In this document: positions 45,824-55,073 of the stretch, piece after piece
Position numbering within the stretch: position 1 is the first letter of the stretch
Layout of the letters: each line of letters opens with the position of its first letter
Assembly (NCBI GenBank): GCA_963765745.1
Contig: CAVXXM010000003.1
Coordinates: 62,001 to 126,000 of the forward strand
Direction: 5' to 3'
DNA length: 64,000 nucleotides
DNA from: JAHFPN01 sp963765745
Lineage (GTDB): Bacteria > Pseudomonadota > Alphaproteobacteria > Rhizobiales > Xanthobacteraceae
Made by a program: the position numbers and the translations under genes
The notes under the pieces: generated by a model
Seen by the model: the letters and a program-made list of their open reading frames with translations, nothing else
What the model was told of the DNA's origin: nothing
Databases searched by the model: none

Positions 45824-48800
45824 TTATTCGAGCCGCCCGGCGGCGTGCGCGAGCAAGGTATAGACCTTGCCGGTGTCGGAGTTGAGATAGGTCTTGGTCA
45901 GGACCTGGCCGCGGTCGTCGCGAGCGACCTGATCGAGCAGGTGCTCGAACTCGTCGATGTAGCGATCGACGGTCTCGCGGAACTCGCCGCTGCGGCGGTA
46001 TTTGCGGCGGATTTCCTCGAACGCCCTATGACCTTGCGACGTATAGAGCTTGCGCGAGAATACATTGCGCTCGCCGCGCTTGTAGCGATCCCAGGCTTCG
46101 ATCGAGGCATCGTGGCTGACCAGCCGAGGAATATCGCCGGCCAGCGTGTCGAACGGCTCGGGCGAGGGCGGCGGCAGCGGCTGTCCAGGACGCGCGGCGA
46201 CTTCGCTGGCGCGGTATTCATCATTGGGCCGGGGGCGACGAATTTCGTCGTCCGGCCGCCGCTCGCGCGGCTCGGCACCGCGGTTGCGCAGCGGATGTGC
46301 GTGCGTTCCATCTCCATTGCCGTTGACGCTCGCACGGTCGCGTGCCGGGCGCGGAGCCTCGCTCTGCTCCTCCCGCGTGGCGCGCCGATCCGTGGGCTCC
46401 GCCACCTCGGTCACGCGGGTACGCCACGAGATAACTTCACTGAGCTGGGCAATCGCCTTGAGCTGGTCGGCGACCATGTGGCGCATCGCCTGCGTGGTTT
46501 CAAACGTTTCGTTCGGCAGATCTTTCAAGCCGTCTTTCAGCTCGTCACGGGTCTCCGCCAAGGTATTCTGAACCTGTTCGGTGACGCTTCGCAGCTCGCG
46601 CGAAGACTCGGTGAAGTGCTCGAGCATTTCACGGAACATGCGGCCCATATCGTCGACCGCGTCCTGATAGGTCGACTTGAGCGCGACATTGGTGCGGCCG
46701 CGCTCCTCGGCATAGGCGCCGCGGATAAGCTCGTACTGACTGTTGATCTGCTGGGTCGTATGGACCGTCGTGTCGGCCATCAGCTTGGTGATTTCCTCCG
46801 CCCGCGACTGGCTGCCGCTGAGCGTGTCCTCGAGCACTTGCTGGAAGCCCTTGAGCCGCTCGCCGATTTCATGGGTCCGGCCGAGGAGTTTGTTCTCGAA
46901 CTCGTCGGAACGCCTGACCAGCAGATTGACGATCTCCTCGATCGCAAAACGCCGTTCCTCGAGCGTCGCGTCGATACGGCCGTGGGTCTCGCTCAGAGTT
47001 TCCGCAACGCCGGAGATGACGCGCCCCTGGTTCTCGAAGCGCAGCGTGAGCGAGGAGAGATCCCGCAAGACACCGGCTGCCACGTCGCGCAAGTCGCGCA
47101 CTTGCCCGTCCGCCCATTCGATCGCACCCCGGGTCGAGGCGGTCGTCGCTTCGAGGGCGGTCTGCAAGTAGGACAGGCGTTCGGTGACCTGCTTCTCCAT
47201 CGGCAAGAGCTCGGTGCCCACCCCTTCGGCCACGCTCTTCACGAGGTCGTTCGCATGGCCGAGCTTTTCGAGAATGCCCGTCACATCGTTGCGCAGAATT
47301 TCGTGCGTGACGCCGACCTCCCGCGTGCGCTCGGCCAGGCCCTTCGAAACCTGTTCCGCCAGCCCGCCAAGCAGGCGCTCGATTTCGATCGCGTTCTTGC
47401 GCAGCGTCTCGCTGACGTTTTCGACCTTTTTGGCTACGGCTTCGGCTGCTTCCGCAGCCCTTCCATCGATCAATTCGGCGACGGTCCGGAACTTGCCGTC
47501 GATGATCCCCTCGAACCGGTTGATACGGGTATCGAGACTGTCGGAGACCGTCTCGACGTGCTTCGCCATTTCTTCGGCGACCTTCTGCGCACGGGTGCCG
47601 AAGGTCTGATCCGCCGCCTCGGCGCGGGAAGAAATAGTTTCGGCGATCTCTTTGGCTTTCTCGGCGAAATACTCGCCCATCCCGGCCACGGTTTTCTCGA
47701 TCGCGTCGTTGGCGGCCTTGTTGCCGTCGGCGAGGGAACGAGCGATTTCGAGCGTGCGGTTAGACAGCGTTTCGTCGAGGCTCCGCGTGCGCTCCTCGAT
47801 CGCCTGCTCGATCCGGGAGCTGCGCGCTTCGAAGGACTCGGCGAGTTCTTGCGTTCTCTTTGCAAGCCGGTTGTCGACTTCGGAGACGCTGTGCTGCGTC
47901 TTCTCGGCGATTTGCGTGAGTTGCTCGACCATGCTGGCGCCTTGCACCTTCACGGTCGTGTCGAAATTTTCCAACGCCCTCATGACGCGGCCGTTAAGGT
48001 CGGCGGTCGTATCGGTCAAATGCTCCGCCGCGCGGTGGCCGGTGGCCGCGATCTGCGCGGCGACTGCGTTGGCGCTCTCCTCGAACGCCTCCGACACCAT
48101 GGCGCTTCTGGAGGCCAGCGCCTTGCCGACCTCGATGCCGACCTGAGTCATGCGCTCGGTGGTCTCGCCAGCCTTGATGGTCATGGCGTCGATCACCATG
48201 TCGCCTGCGGTGGCGATCTGGACGCGCGCTTCCTCGGAGCGGGTGGAGATGACGGTCGAGACGCGGTCGGTGGCTTCGGTGACGCCGGAATTGACGCGCT
48301 CGGCGATCTGCTCGACGTCGAGCGTGAAGGCCTCGTGGGTGTGAGCGATGGCTTCGCGCAACCGGCCGGCGTGTGAAAGGATGGAGTCGCGTTCGTTCTG
48401 CAGTTCGTCGACGAGGTTCCTCACGCGCCCTTCGTTGTCGTCGTAAGCGCGTTCCAGCGTCGAGACCTCGTTCTTGACCATGGCCTCGAGTTCGGTGGCG
48501 CGCGCGATGGCGCGCTCGATGCCGTCGCCGAGCGCGGCGACCTCGCGGCGGATCGCCTGGCCGACGGTGACGACCGTGTCGGTGGAAAGGTTCTCTGGCT
48601 CGGCGAGGCGGACGGTGACCTCGGTCATCGAGCGGGCGATGCCGCGCAATTCCTGCATGCGGCGGATCAGCACGGCGAGCAGCAGGAAGCCGGCGGCCGG
48701 AAGCAGAAGTCCGGCGGTGACCGGGAAGACGATCGGATTGGTCAGGAACTCGCTGAGCGAGAATTCCTGGCGATAGAGCGAGATGGCCCAGGCGATGCCG

Positions 48801-49219
48801 CCGACGACCCAGAGCGCCGACATGATCGACGCGAGCACCAGCGGCGTGCGCGAGGGGCGGCTGTGCAGGCGGGCGATGATTTGTCCGACCGACTGGCGGT
48901 CGTCGTTGGCGGCGGCGCGGCGCATCGGCCGGTCGGGCCGGCGCACGGGCTCGCGCGCGGATTCGCGGATCGGTTCGCGGGCGGGTTCGGCGCGCGGCAT
49001 TTCCGGTTCGATTCTTTCGGCGGGTTCGCCAGCAGTGGGCGCGGCCGCGGCGAGCCGGCGCTGAAGGCGCGTCTGCTCCTGCTCCTCGGCGATTTCGGTT
49101 TGCTCAACGGATTCCGTGGACTCGGCCGGCTTCTCTTCCTTGCCGAGCTGGAGCGCTTCCTCGATCGCGGAAAGCGCCGCTTCGGTCGGATCTTGGGATT
49201 TCTTTGGTGCTTTCGCCAT
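45824..49219 (-). CDS. giant membrane-anchored coiled-coil protein, growth-pole-ring (GPR/RgsE)-like
   Basis: A 1131-residue protein. Residues 1-110 are charged and disordered. Two membrane helices lie at about 125-149 and 163-185, with the N-terminus and the long C-terminal part both on the cytoplasmic side. Residues ~190-950 are almost continuous heptad-type coiled coil with recurring apolipoprotein/methyl-accepting-like ERTRSL, EIARSLADGN and ERLSYLQ repeats. A Pro/Arg-rich linker follows, then a compact C-terminal domain (YTSQGHRAFEEIRRKYRRSG). This plan fits the Agrobacterium GPR (about 2115 residues) and Sinorhizobium RgsE, which mark the growing pole, though this one is about half as long. 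ATG 49219 follows GGAGG. It is often annotated as kinesin-like, which the sequence does not support. Confidence 0.7.
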   Translation of the reverse strand: MAKAPKKSQDPTEAALSAIEEALQLGKEEKPAESTESVEQTEIAEEQEQTRLQRRLAAAAPTAGEPAERIEPEMPRAEPAREPIRESAREPVRRPDRPMRRAAANDDRQSVGQIIARLHSRPSRTPLVLASIMSALWVVGGIAWAISLYRQEFSLSEFLTNPIVFPVTAGLLLPAAGFLLLAVLIRRMQELRGIARSMTEVTVRLAEPENLSTDTVVTVGQAIRREVAALGDGIERAIARATELEAMVKNEVSTLERAYDDNEGRVRNLVDELQNERDSILSHAGRLREAIAHTHEAFTLDVEQIAERVNSGVTEATDRVSTVISTRSEEARVQIATAGDMVIDAMTIKAGETTERMTQVGIEVGKALASRSAMVSEAFEESANAVAAQIAATGHRAAEHLTDTTADLNGRVMRALENFDTTVKVQGASMVEQLTQIAEKTQHSVSEVDNRLAKRTQELAESFEARSSRIEQAIEERTRSLDETLSNRTLEIARSLADGNKAANDAIEKTVAGMGEYFAEKAKEIAETISSRAEAADQTFGTRAQKVAEEMAKHVETVSDSLDTRINRFEGIIDGKFRTVAELIDGRAAEAAEAVAKKVENVSETLRKNAIEIERLLGGLAEQVSKGLAERTREVGVTHEILRNDVTGILEKLGHANDLVKSVAEGVGTELLPMEKQVTERLSYLQTALEATTASTRGAIEWADGQVRDLRDVAAGVLRDLSSLTLRFENQGRVISGVAETLSETHGRIDATLEERRFAIEEIVNLLVRRSDEFENKLLGRTHEIGERLKGFQQVLEDTLSGSQSRAEEITKLMADTTVHTTQQINSQYELIRGAYAEERGRTNVALKSTYQDAVDDMGRMFREMLEHFTESSRELRSVTEQVQNTLAETRDELKDGLKDLPNETFETTQAMRHMVADQLKAIAQLSEVISWRTRVTEVAEPTDRRATREEQSEAPRPARDRASVNGNGDGTHAHPLRNRGAEPRERRPDDEIRRPRPNDEYRASEVAARPGQPLPPPSPEPFDTLAGDIPRLVSHDASIEAWDRYKRGERNVFSRKLYTSQGHRAFEEIRRKYRRSGEFRETVDRYIDEFEHLLDQVARDDRGQVLTKTYLNSDTGKVYTLLAHAAGRLE

Positions 49220-49473
49220 TTTCGCCGCCGCCTCCGGTCCGTACTCACCACGATCGGCGACATGCCGCTCGGGCCGAAGCCAAGGACCACGCAATACCCT
49301 GGAGCCCGCCCCGTTGATTGGGCTTGCGCCATCCCGACTTGCCGGCCCCGACTGCCTCCAGAGCCTGCGCGGCCGGGACTCTGGTCCACCGCTCAGCTAT
49401 CCTAAACCCCGTGGGGGCCCGGGGGAACGCCGGTCTGTCGGACTTTTCGATTATCGTTAACGGATCAGTAACC

Positions 49474-49794
49474 ATGCGGACCAAGGCGAAGACTGCAAAA
49501 GCGGGCGAACGGATCGCCGCCAGGCTGCCGGCGGCGGGGGTCGCGCCCTCCGCGGCGCAGCGGCGCTATCTGGAGCGCGGATTGGGCGAACCGGGCGGGA
49601 AATTGCCGCTTTTCGACGAAAGCGGGCGCGAAATCCCGCACCGCACAATCGAAACCTGCATCGCACATGGCTGGGCGGAGGCCTGGATCCGCAATCCGGT
49701 GAGGCCGGATTGGCTCGTGTGCCGGCTCACAGCCGAGGGATTCCAGGCGCTCGGCAAGGAGCCGCCCGGCAGTGAGGCGTCCTTGCAACATTGA
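49474..49794 (+). CDS. small hypothetical protein, rhizobial type
   Basis: A 106-residue soluble protein with no assigned family. It begins MRTKAKTAKAGERIAARLPA, has a central LPLFDESGREIPHRTIETC and the run GWAEAWIRNPVRPDWLVCRL, suggesting a small mixed alpha/beta fold. The ORF can be extended to 49318, but ATG 49474 is the first good start. It is divergent from the coiled-coil gene, about 250 bases away. The function is not known. Confidence 0.6.
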   Translation: MRTKAKTAKAGERIAARLPAAGVAPSAAQRRYLERGLGEPGGKLPLFDESGREIPHRTIETCIAHGWAEAWIRNPVRPDWLVCRLTAEGFQALGKEPPGSEASLQH

Positions 49795-49867
49795 GACACT
49801 TTTTTTACCGGCTGCGGACAGCATGTGGATATGTGGATAAGTCGCTGCGGATTCAGGCGGGAACAAG

Positions 49868-50230
49868 GTGAAAAATTCTAAGGCGGATCCTGAGGTTAGG
49901 GCCGATTCCGGGCCCTTCGACCGGGCCCATCTCGATCGCATGACCCATGGCGACCACTTGCTAGCCCAGGAAGTGCTGCGGTTGTTCGATTCCCAGGCCG
50001 AGAGGCAGCTCGAGGCCATGGCAACGGCGGACAACGCGAAGGCACGGGCCGAAGCGGCGCACACGCTCAAGGGTGCGGCGCGAGGGGTCGGTGCGTTCGC
50101 GGTCGCGCGCACGGCCGAGGATGTCGAAACCTGCGCCAAGGACGAGACCGCGTTCGCGTCCTCGCTCGCGCGGCTGAAGGCGCGCGTCGCGGAAGCGCGG
50201 CTGGCGCTGCCGGATTTGCTCGGCGGCTGA
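49868..50230 (+). CDS. histidine phosphotransfer (HPt) domain protein
   Basis: A 120-residue stand-alone HPt protein. The phospho-accepting histidine is in AEAAHTLKGAARGVGAFAVA, the H-x-L-K-G-x-A signature. The rest is a four-helix bundle without kinase or receiver domain. It would shuttle phosphate between response regulators, as ChpT-like or hybrid-kinase partners do. The start is GTG 49868. Its cognate kinase is not in this window. Confidence 0.82.
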   Translation: MKNSKADPEVRADSGPFDRAHLDRMTHGDHLLAQEVLRLFDSQAERQLEAMATADNAKARAEAAHTLKGAARGVGAFAVARTAEDVETCAKDETAFASSLARLKARVAEARLALPDLLGG

Positions 50231-50278
50231 CGCTCGCAATTTCCGGCGCGTCCCTATATAGGGGCGCCGAGCTCCCCT

Positions 50279-50599
50279 ATGCCGAAAATCACGTATATCG
50301 AGCACGACGGTACGTCGCGCACGGTCGAGGCCGAAGTCGGCGCGACGGTGATGGAGACGGCAATCCGCAACAAGGTGCCCGGCATCGTCGCCGAGTGCGG
50401 CGGCGCCTGTTCGTGCGCCACCTGCCACGTACACGTGGAAGAAACCTGGAAAGAAAAGGTCGGCCCGCCCTCGGCCATGGAGGAGGACATGCTCGACTTC
50501 GCCTTCGACGTGCGGCCGACCTCGCGGCTGTCGTGCCAGATCAAGGTCACGCCCGAACTCGACGGGCTCGTGGTGAACACGCCGGCGCGGCAGGGATGA
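50279..50599 (+). CDS. 2Fe-2S ferredoxin, adrenodoxin type
   Basis: A 106-residue ferredoxin. The cluster cysteines are C40, C46 and C49 in ECGGACSCATCHVHVEETW, and C86 in SRLSCQIKVTPELDG, the C-x5-C-x2-C...C spacing of the adrenodoxin/FdxB group. It is 11 bases upstream of a ferredoxin-NADP reductase, so the two should form one electron-transfer pair, for example for P450s or hydroxylases. No P450 lies in this window. Confidence 0.93.
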   Translation: MPKITYIEHDGTSRTVEAEVGATVMETAIRNKVPGIVAECGGACSCATCHVHVEETWKEKVGPPSAMEEDMLDFAFDVRPTSRLSCQIKVTPELDGLVVNTPARQG

Positions 50600-50610
50600 T
50601 AGGTTCCACC

Positions 50611-51669
50611 ATGGCCGACCCGACCCTAGAGACGATCAAGACCGACGCCATCATCATCGGCGCGGGGCCCGTCGGGCTGTTCGCCGTGTTCGAGCTCGGG
50701 CTCGTCGACATCAAGGCCTGCGTCATCGACATCCAGGACAAGCCGGGCGGCCAATGCGCCGAGCTCTATCCGGAGAAGCCGATCTACGACATCCCGGCCT
50801 GGCCGGTGATCTCGGGCGAGGGGCTGGTCGAAAAGTTGCTGGAGCAGATCAAGCCGTTCGCGCCGCACTTCCAGCTCGCCGAGCGGGTCGAGACCTTGAC
50901 GCGGCTGAAAGACGGCGGCTTCCGGCTCACGACCGACACCGGGCTCGCGATCGAGGCCAAGATCGTGGTGATCGCGGCCGGCGGCGGCTCGTTCGAATCG
51001 AAAAAGCCGCCGATCGCCGGCGTCGATGCCTACGAGGGCAAGTCGGTGTTCTATCTGGTGCGCAAGATCGAGGCGTTCCGCGGCAAGCGCATCGTGATCG
51101 CCGGCGGCGGCGACTCGGCGCTCGACTGGACGCTCAATCTGGCGCCGGTCGCCAAGAAGCTGACGCTGCTGCACCGGCGCGACCATTTTCGCGCGGCGCC
51201 CGATAGCGTCCTGAAGATGAAGGCGCTGGCGGCCGAGGGCAAGATCGATTTCGAGCTCGGGCAATTGCATGCGCTCGAGGGCAAGGACGGCATGATCGAG
51301 CGCGTGATCGCGCGGCGGGAGGACAATTCGACCTTCGCGATCGAAGCCGATGCGCTGTTGCCGTTCTTCGGACTCACCATGAAGCTCGGGCCGGTCGCCA
51401 ATTGGGGCCTCAAGCTCGCCGGCGGACTGATCGAGGTCGATACCGAGAAATTCCAGTCCAGCGAACCCGGCATTTTCGCCATCGGCGATATCAACACCTA
51501 TCCAGGCAAGCTCAAGCTGATCCTGTCGGGTTTCCATGAGGCGGCGCTGATGGCGCACGCGGCGCACCCGATCGTGCACCCGGACAAGAAGCTGACCTTC
51601 CAGTACACCACCACGAGCACCAGCATTCACAAGAAGCTCGGGGTCGCCGATACGCCCGGGTCGCATTGA
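50611..51669 (+). CDS. ferredoxin--NADP reductase (type 2, thioredoxin-reductase-like)
   Basis: A 352-residue FAD enzyme that passes electrons between NADPH and ferredoxin. The FAD site is DAIIIGAGPVGLFAVFELGL, with the C-terminal FAD loop GIFAIGDINTYPGKLKLILS. The NADP site is RIVIAGGGDSALDWTLNLAP. No CxxC redox motif is present, which separates it from true thioredoxin reductase. It starts at ATG 50611. It stands directly after the ferredoxin gene. Confidence 0.93.
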   Translation: MADPTLETIKTDAIIIGAGPVGLFAVFELGLVDIKACVIDIQDKPGGQCAELYPEKPIYDIPAWPVISGEGLVEKLLEQIKPFAPHFQLAERVETLTRLKDGGFRLTTDTGLAIEAKIVVIAAGGGSFESKKPPIAGVDAYEGKSVFYLVRKIEAFRGKRIVIAGGGDSALDWTLNLAPVAKKLTLLHRRDHFRAAPDSVLKMKALAAEGKIDFELGQLHALEGKDGMIERVIARREDNSTFAIEADALLPFFGLTMKLGPVANWGLKLAGGLIEVDTEKFQSSEPGIFAIGDINTYPGKLKLILSGFHEAALMAHAAHPIVHPDKKLTFQYTTTSTSIHKKLGVADTPGSH

Positions 51670-51687
51670 GGATTGTAGACGAGCTCG

Positions 51688-52428
51688 TCAGAGCGGCTTG
51701 CGCCAATAGGAGCCGGTCCAGTCGATCGTCTTGATCTCCGCTTCGATGCCGTGCGCCTTGCGGTAGTCGGTCACGGCCTGGCGGCAGGCAGGGATCGAAT
51801 AGTCGTCAATGATGCAAAATCCGCCGGGCGAGAGCTTCGGGTAGAGCGCATCGAGCGCCTGGATCGTCGACTCGTAGAGATCGCCATCGAGGCGGATCAG
51901 CGCGAAACGCTTGGCGGGGATCGTCGAGAGCGTGTCGCGGAACCAGCCCTTGACGAAGCGCACCTGCTCGTCGAGCAGCCCGTATGCGGCAAAGTTTTTC
52001 TGCACCTGTTCGAGCGAGATCGCGAGCTGAGGATGCACATGGAAATTGAGCCCCGCGTCATGCGGGAAGTTGACGGGATCTGGCGGCGGCAGGCCCTGGA
52101 ACGAATCCGCGAGCCAGACTTTGCGCGACTTGTCGCCGCGCGCCGCCAGTACCCCGCGCATCAGGATGCTGGCGCCGCCGCGCCAGACTCCGGTTTCGAT
52201 GAAGTCGCCTGCAATGTTCTCGTCGATGCAGGTGAGGCACAGATCGCGCAGGCTCTTCAGCCGATGCAGGCCGATCATCGAGTGCGCCATGCTGGGCCAG
52301 TCGGCGCCGACCTCGCGCAATTTCGGATTGTAGATGAAGCCGTGCCCGGGCGTGGTCGGGGGATCGCCATAGATCGTGTTGGCGATCGTGCGGATCAGGA
52401 GGTCGAGATAGAGCTCTGCGGGCGACAT
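51688..52428 (-). CDS. TylF/MycF-family O-methyltransferase
   Basis: A 246-residue SAM-dependent methyltransferase. GDFIETGVWRGGASILMRGV binds SAM and RKVWLADSFQGLPPPDPVNF is the family's signature, with LIRLDGDLYESTIQALDALY and GGFCIIDDYSIPACRQAV holding the metal aspartates. Such enzymes methylate sugars of macrolides or surface glycans. A role in LPS or EPS sugar methylation is possible, since sugar genes are common here, but no cluster mate proves it. It starts at ATG 52428. Confidence 0.88.
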   Translation of the reverse strand: MSPAELYLDLLIRTIANTIYGDPPTTPGHGFIYNPKLREVGADWPSMAHSMIGLHRLKSLRDLCLTCIDENIAGDFIETGVWRGGASILMRGVLAARGDKSRKVWLADSFQGLPPPDPVNFPHDAGLNFHVHPQLAISLEQVQKNFAAYGLLDEQVRFVKGWFRDTLSTIPAKRFALIRLDGDLYESTIQALDALYPKLSPGGFCIIDDYSIPACRQAVTDYRKAHGIEAEIKTIDWTGSYWRKPL

Positions 52429-52486
52429 GCAGGAGCTTCTATCGTAATATCGAATCGGCGGCATCAACGGGGAATGGGGAACAGGC

Positions 52487-53186
52487 ATGGCGGTATTCGT
52501 GGTCGCGCACGGGGCGTGGTCCTCGGGCTGGGCGTGGCAGAAGGTGCGGCCCTTGATGCGCCAGCGCGGGCATGAGTTCTGGACGCCGAGCTATACCGGG
52601 CTCGGCGAGCGCTCGCATCTGGCCAATCCCGGAGATCGATCTGGAGCTGCACATCCAGGACGTGGTCAACGTGCTCGAGTTCGAGGACCTCGACGACGTG
52701 GTGCTCTTGGGCCATTCCTATGGCGGCATGGTCGCCACGGGCGTCGCCGACCGCGCCGCGCCGCGGCTGCAGCAGCTCGTCTATCTCGATGCGTTCGTGC
52801 CGCGCGACGGCCAGAGCCTGCATGATCTGGTGCCGCCCGAGCACGTCGCGCACCAGCGCGATCATGCCATCGACGGCTGGAAGGTGCAGCCGACGCCGGT
52901 GCCGGCCGACACGTCGGCCGAAGACAAGGTGTGGATCGAGGCGCGGCGCATGCCGCAGCCGATCAAGACGTTGACGCAGAAACTTCGCCTGAAGAACGGC
53001 GAAACGAAATTGCCGCGCAGCTACATCTATTGCACCAAGAAAGCGCCGGGCGACGTGTTCGTGCAGTTCGCCGAGCGCGCCCAGAAAGAGGGCTGGCCCT
53101 ATTTCGAGCTCGCCGCCAGCCACAGCCCCAACGTCACCGCGCCGGCGGCGCTGGCGGATGTGCTCGACAAGATCGCCAAGAATTAA
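52487..53186 (+). CDS. alpha/beta hydrolase (one apparent +1 frameshift)
   Basis: A 232-residue hydrolase. It opens FVVAHGAWSSGWAWQKV with the oxyanion His-Gly, and the nucleophile serine sits in VVLLGHSYGGMVATGVADRA. The frame shifts at the CCC at 52628-52630; removing one C restores the run NPEIDLELHIQDVVNVLEFE. The late histidine is in FELAASHSPNVTAPAALADV. The family resembles salicylate-esterase-like (EstC) hydrolases. The substrate is unknown. It converges on the polymerase gene over a palindromic repeat. Confidence 0.86.
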
Positions 53187-53191
53187 CTTCA

Positions 53192-53316
53192 GTCATTCCG
53201 GGTGAGCGCGGCGCAAGCCGCGCGAGGCCCGGAATCCATAGGACCCGCCGTGCAAATTTGCTTGGGTAGGGGTTATGGATTCCGGCCCGCGCGCTAATGC
53301 GCGCGACCGGAATGAC
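53192..53316 (+). repeat. intergenic palindromic repeat, copy 2
   Basis: A 125-base element like the one at 37056-37175: GTCATTCCGG at 53192-53201, inverse CCGGAATGAC at 53307-53316, and inner CCCGGAATCCATA with TATGGATTCCGG. It sits between convergent genes and may end transcription from both sides. Confidence 0.82.
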
Positions 53317-53322
53317 AAGTGC

Positions 53323-54586
53323 TCATTCCCTGAACTCCACCGCATCCGGCACGCGGGTGAAGGCGATCTTGGCGCCGAGATATTGCAGCGAGAGCCCGCG
53401 CTGCGAGGCGGGCGCGACGATGCCGGCCTGGTACTTGCCGCCGAGCTTGTCGATGGCGCGCCATAGCGCCTCGCCGCGGGTGAGGCCGTCGGGCCGCTGG
53501 GCGATGAACAGATCGGGCACGCGCGTCGTCACCGGCACCAGGCGGTGCATCCAGATCGAAACTTTCTTCAAAGGCTCGCGCGGATCGTGCGCCGCGAACA
53601 GGCGCCACCACATGCGGTCGAGCTCGGCGAGCAGCACGAAGCTGTCTTGAGTGGGCGACAGCGTGGTGTCCGCGACGTAGCGCGAGCGCCATTCCGCGCG
53701 GGCGGAAACGCCGAGCGCGCCGGCGGCCAGGCCATAGCGCCGCAGGCGCGTGGCGGCTTTCAGCAGCAGCGCGCGGGCGACGATGCGCGCGCGGTCGGGC
53801 GGGCGCATTTGCGGCGACAGCACGCGGCTGTGGCCGATGGAGCGGCGGTCGCCGGTGACGCTTTGAATATCGACGCCGTGCAGCTCGTACCAGAAGCGCT
53901 CGCCGCCGACCGAGCCCCACACCAGGCGCGCCTCTTTCGGCTCGAGATGCCACAGATCGGCGATGCTCATGACGCCGGCGCTGTTCAGGCGCGCCTCCAT
54001 GTTGAGCGCGATGCCGGGAAGATCCGTGAGCTGCATCTTGAGCAGCGGGCCGGGCAGCTCGTGCTCCTCGATCACCACCAGGCCGTCGGGCTTCTGCATC
54101 TTGGTGGCGATCTTGGCGAGCAGCAAAGTCGGCGCGATGCCGATCGAGCAGTGCAGATACTCGCCGACCTTGGCTGTGGATGCCGGCCTTCATGCCGAGC
54201 GCGATCTTCTTCGCGTTCGCCGGCTCGCGCTCGGTGCCGATCAGGCGGCAGGAGCACTCGTCGATCGAGCCGATCTTGTGGATCGGCAGATGGTTGGCGA
54301 CCTCGGCCATCAGGCGCTCGTGATAGTCCACGTAAAGATCGTGGCGCGCGGGCACGCAGACCAGACCGGGGCAGACCTTGCGCGCTTCGAAAATGCGCAT
54401 GGCGGTCTTCACGCCCATGCGCTTGGCCTCGTAGCTCGCGGCGATGGCGCAGGTGCTGTCGGTGCCCTCGATCGGCACCACGGCGACCGGGCGGCCGCGC
54501 AGCTCGGGGCGCACCTGTTGCTCGACGCTCGCGAAGTAAGCGTTGAAGTCGAGCATCAGATAGCGGGGCAGGCCTTCGGTACGCAT
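53323..54586 (-). CDS. Y-family DNA polymerase, DinB/ImuB-like (one apparent +1 frameshift)
   Basis: A translesion polymerase of 420 residues after correction. It starts at ATG 54586 with GLPRYLMLDFNAYFASVEQQ, the metal-binding first motif, and has the second acidic motif in HKIGSIDECSCRLIGTE (Asp and Glu). The frame shifts at the plus-strand TT at 54170-54171; removing one base restores VGEYLHCSIGIAPTLLLAKI. The two following helix-hairpin motifs and the little-finger region are present. A C-terminal clamp motif is not obvious. An SOS box stands 40 bases upstream, so it should be damage induced. It differs from the common DinB by having an unusual little finger. Confidence 0.86.
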
Positions 54587-54626
54587 GGAACGCCAAATTG
54601 AAGCGGGTATGGGGCTGGACAGACTA

Positions 54627-54641
54627 GAACAAAAAGTGAAC
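54627..54641 (-). promoter_or_regulatory. LexA (SOS) box, alphaproteobacterial type
   Basis: On the minus strand it reads GTTC, seven bases, GTTC (plus strand GAACAAAAAGTGAAC), the alphaproteobacterial LexA direct repeat. It lies 40 bases upstream of the polymerase start and on its strand, so LexA would repress the polymerase until DNA damage. Confidence 0.85.
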
Positions 54642-54682
54642 AATTTCGACTCCGGGCCCTCCGCAGCCCTGCTTGTATCGAC

Positions 54683-54697
54683 TACGGAAACTCCGTA
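54683..54697. promoter_or_regulatory. inverted repeat, probable toxin-antitoxin operator
   Basis: A perfect six-base inverted repeat with a three-base spacer (TACGGA, AAC, TCCGTA) eight bases before the toxin start. Autoregulation of such operons by the HTH antitoxin usually uses a palindrome here. Confidence 0.5.
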
Positions 54698-54704
54698 TAC
54701 GCCC

Positions 54705-55031
54705 ATGCATACGGTCATCGAGACTTCGATCTTCATCCGGGACACTCGGCGAGCTGGAATCTTCCGAAGAGGAGCGCGAAGCGATCCTGCGATCTGATCG
54801 CGCACGACCCGATCGATCGGTGATCTCATGCCGGGCACTGGCGGTGCCCGCAAAGTGCGGGTCGCTGGGCGCGGCAAGGGGAAGTCGGGTGGCTATCGCG
54901 TGGTGACGTACTATCGGCGGATAGACGTGCCGATCCTGATGCTGGCCCTTATCGAAGGCGAACGGGCAAATCTCTCCAAGGCTGAGCGGAATGCTCTGCG
55001 AAAGCGTTTATCTCGGTTTGCCGAGATCTAG
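54705..55031 (+). CDS. RelE/HigB-like toxin (three apparent +1 frameshifts)
   Basis: A 107-residue type II toxin of the RelE/ParE superfamily, mRNA-cleaving in relatives. The conserved C-terminal half GTGGARKVRVAGRGKGKSGG and YRVVTYYRRIDVPILMLALI is complete, and the end is KGERANLS-like (EGERANLSKAERNALRKRL). The N-terminal third is broken three times: near GGG 54739-54741 or GG 54748-54749, CC 54786-54787 and GG 54819-54820. Corrected, the start is MHTVIETSIFIRDT and the middle SSEEEREAICDLIAHDPIDR. With three shifts in 110 bases it could be a true decayed toxin, unlike the other single shifts. The antitoxin follows 42 bases later. Confidence 0.75.
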
Positions 55032-55073
55032 TCGCAGAGGTGTGATGCAAAGACTGAGCGAAGGAAGAAGACG

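Noticed and set aside
45845..48376. An 843-residue frame antisense to the coiled-coil gene
   Set aside because: High-GC codons leave the opposite strand open; the translation has no domain or composition of a real protein.
45824..49219. Kinesin or chemoreceptor
   Set aside because: There is no motor ATPase motif and no MCP signalling hairpin; the likeness comes only from coiled-coil composition.
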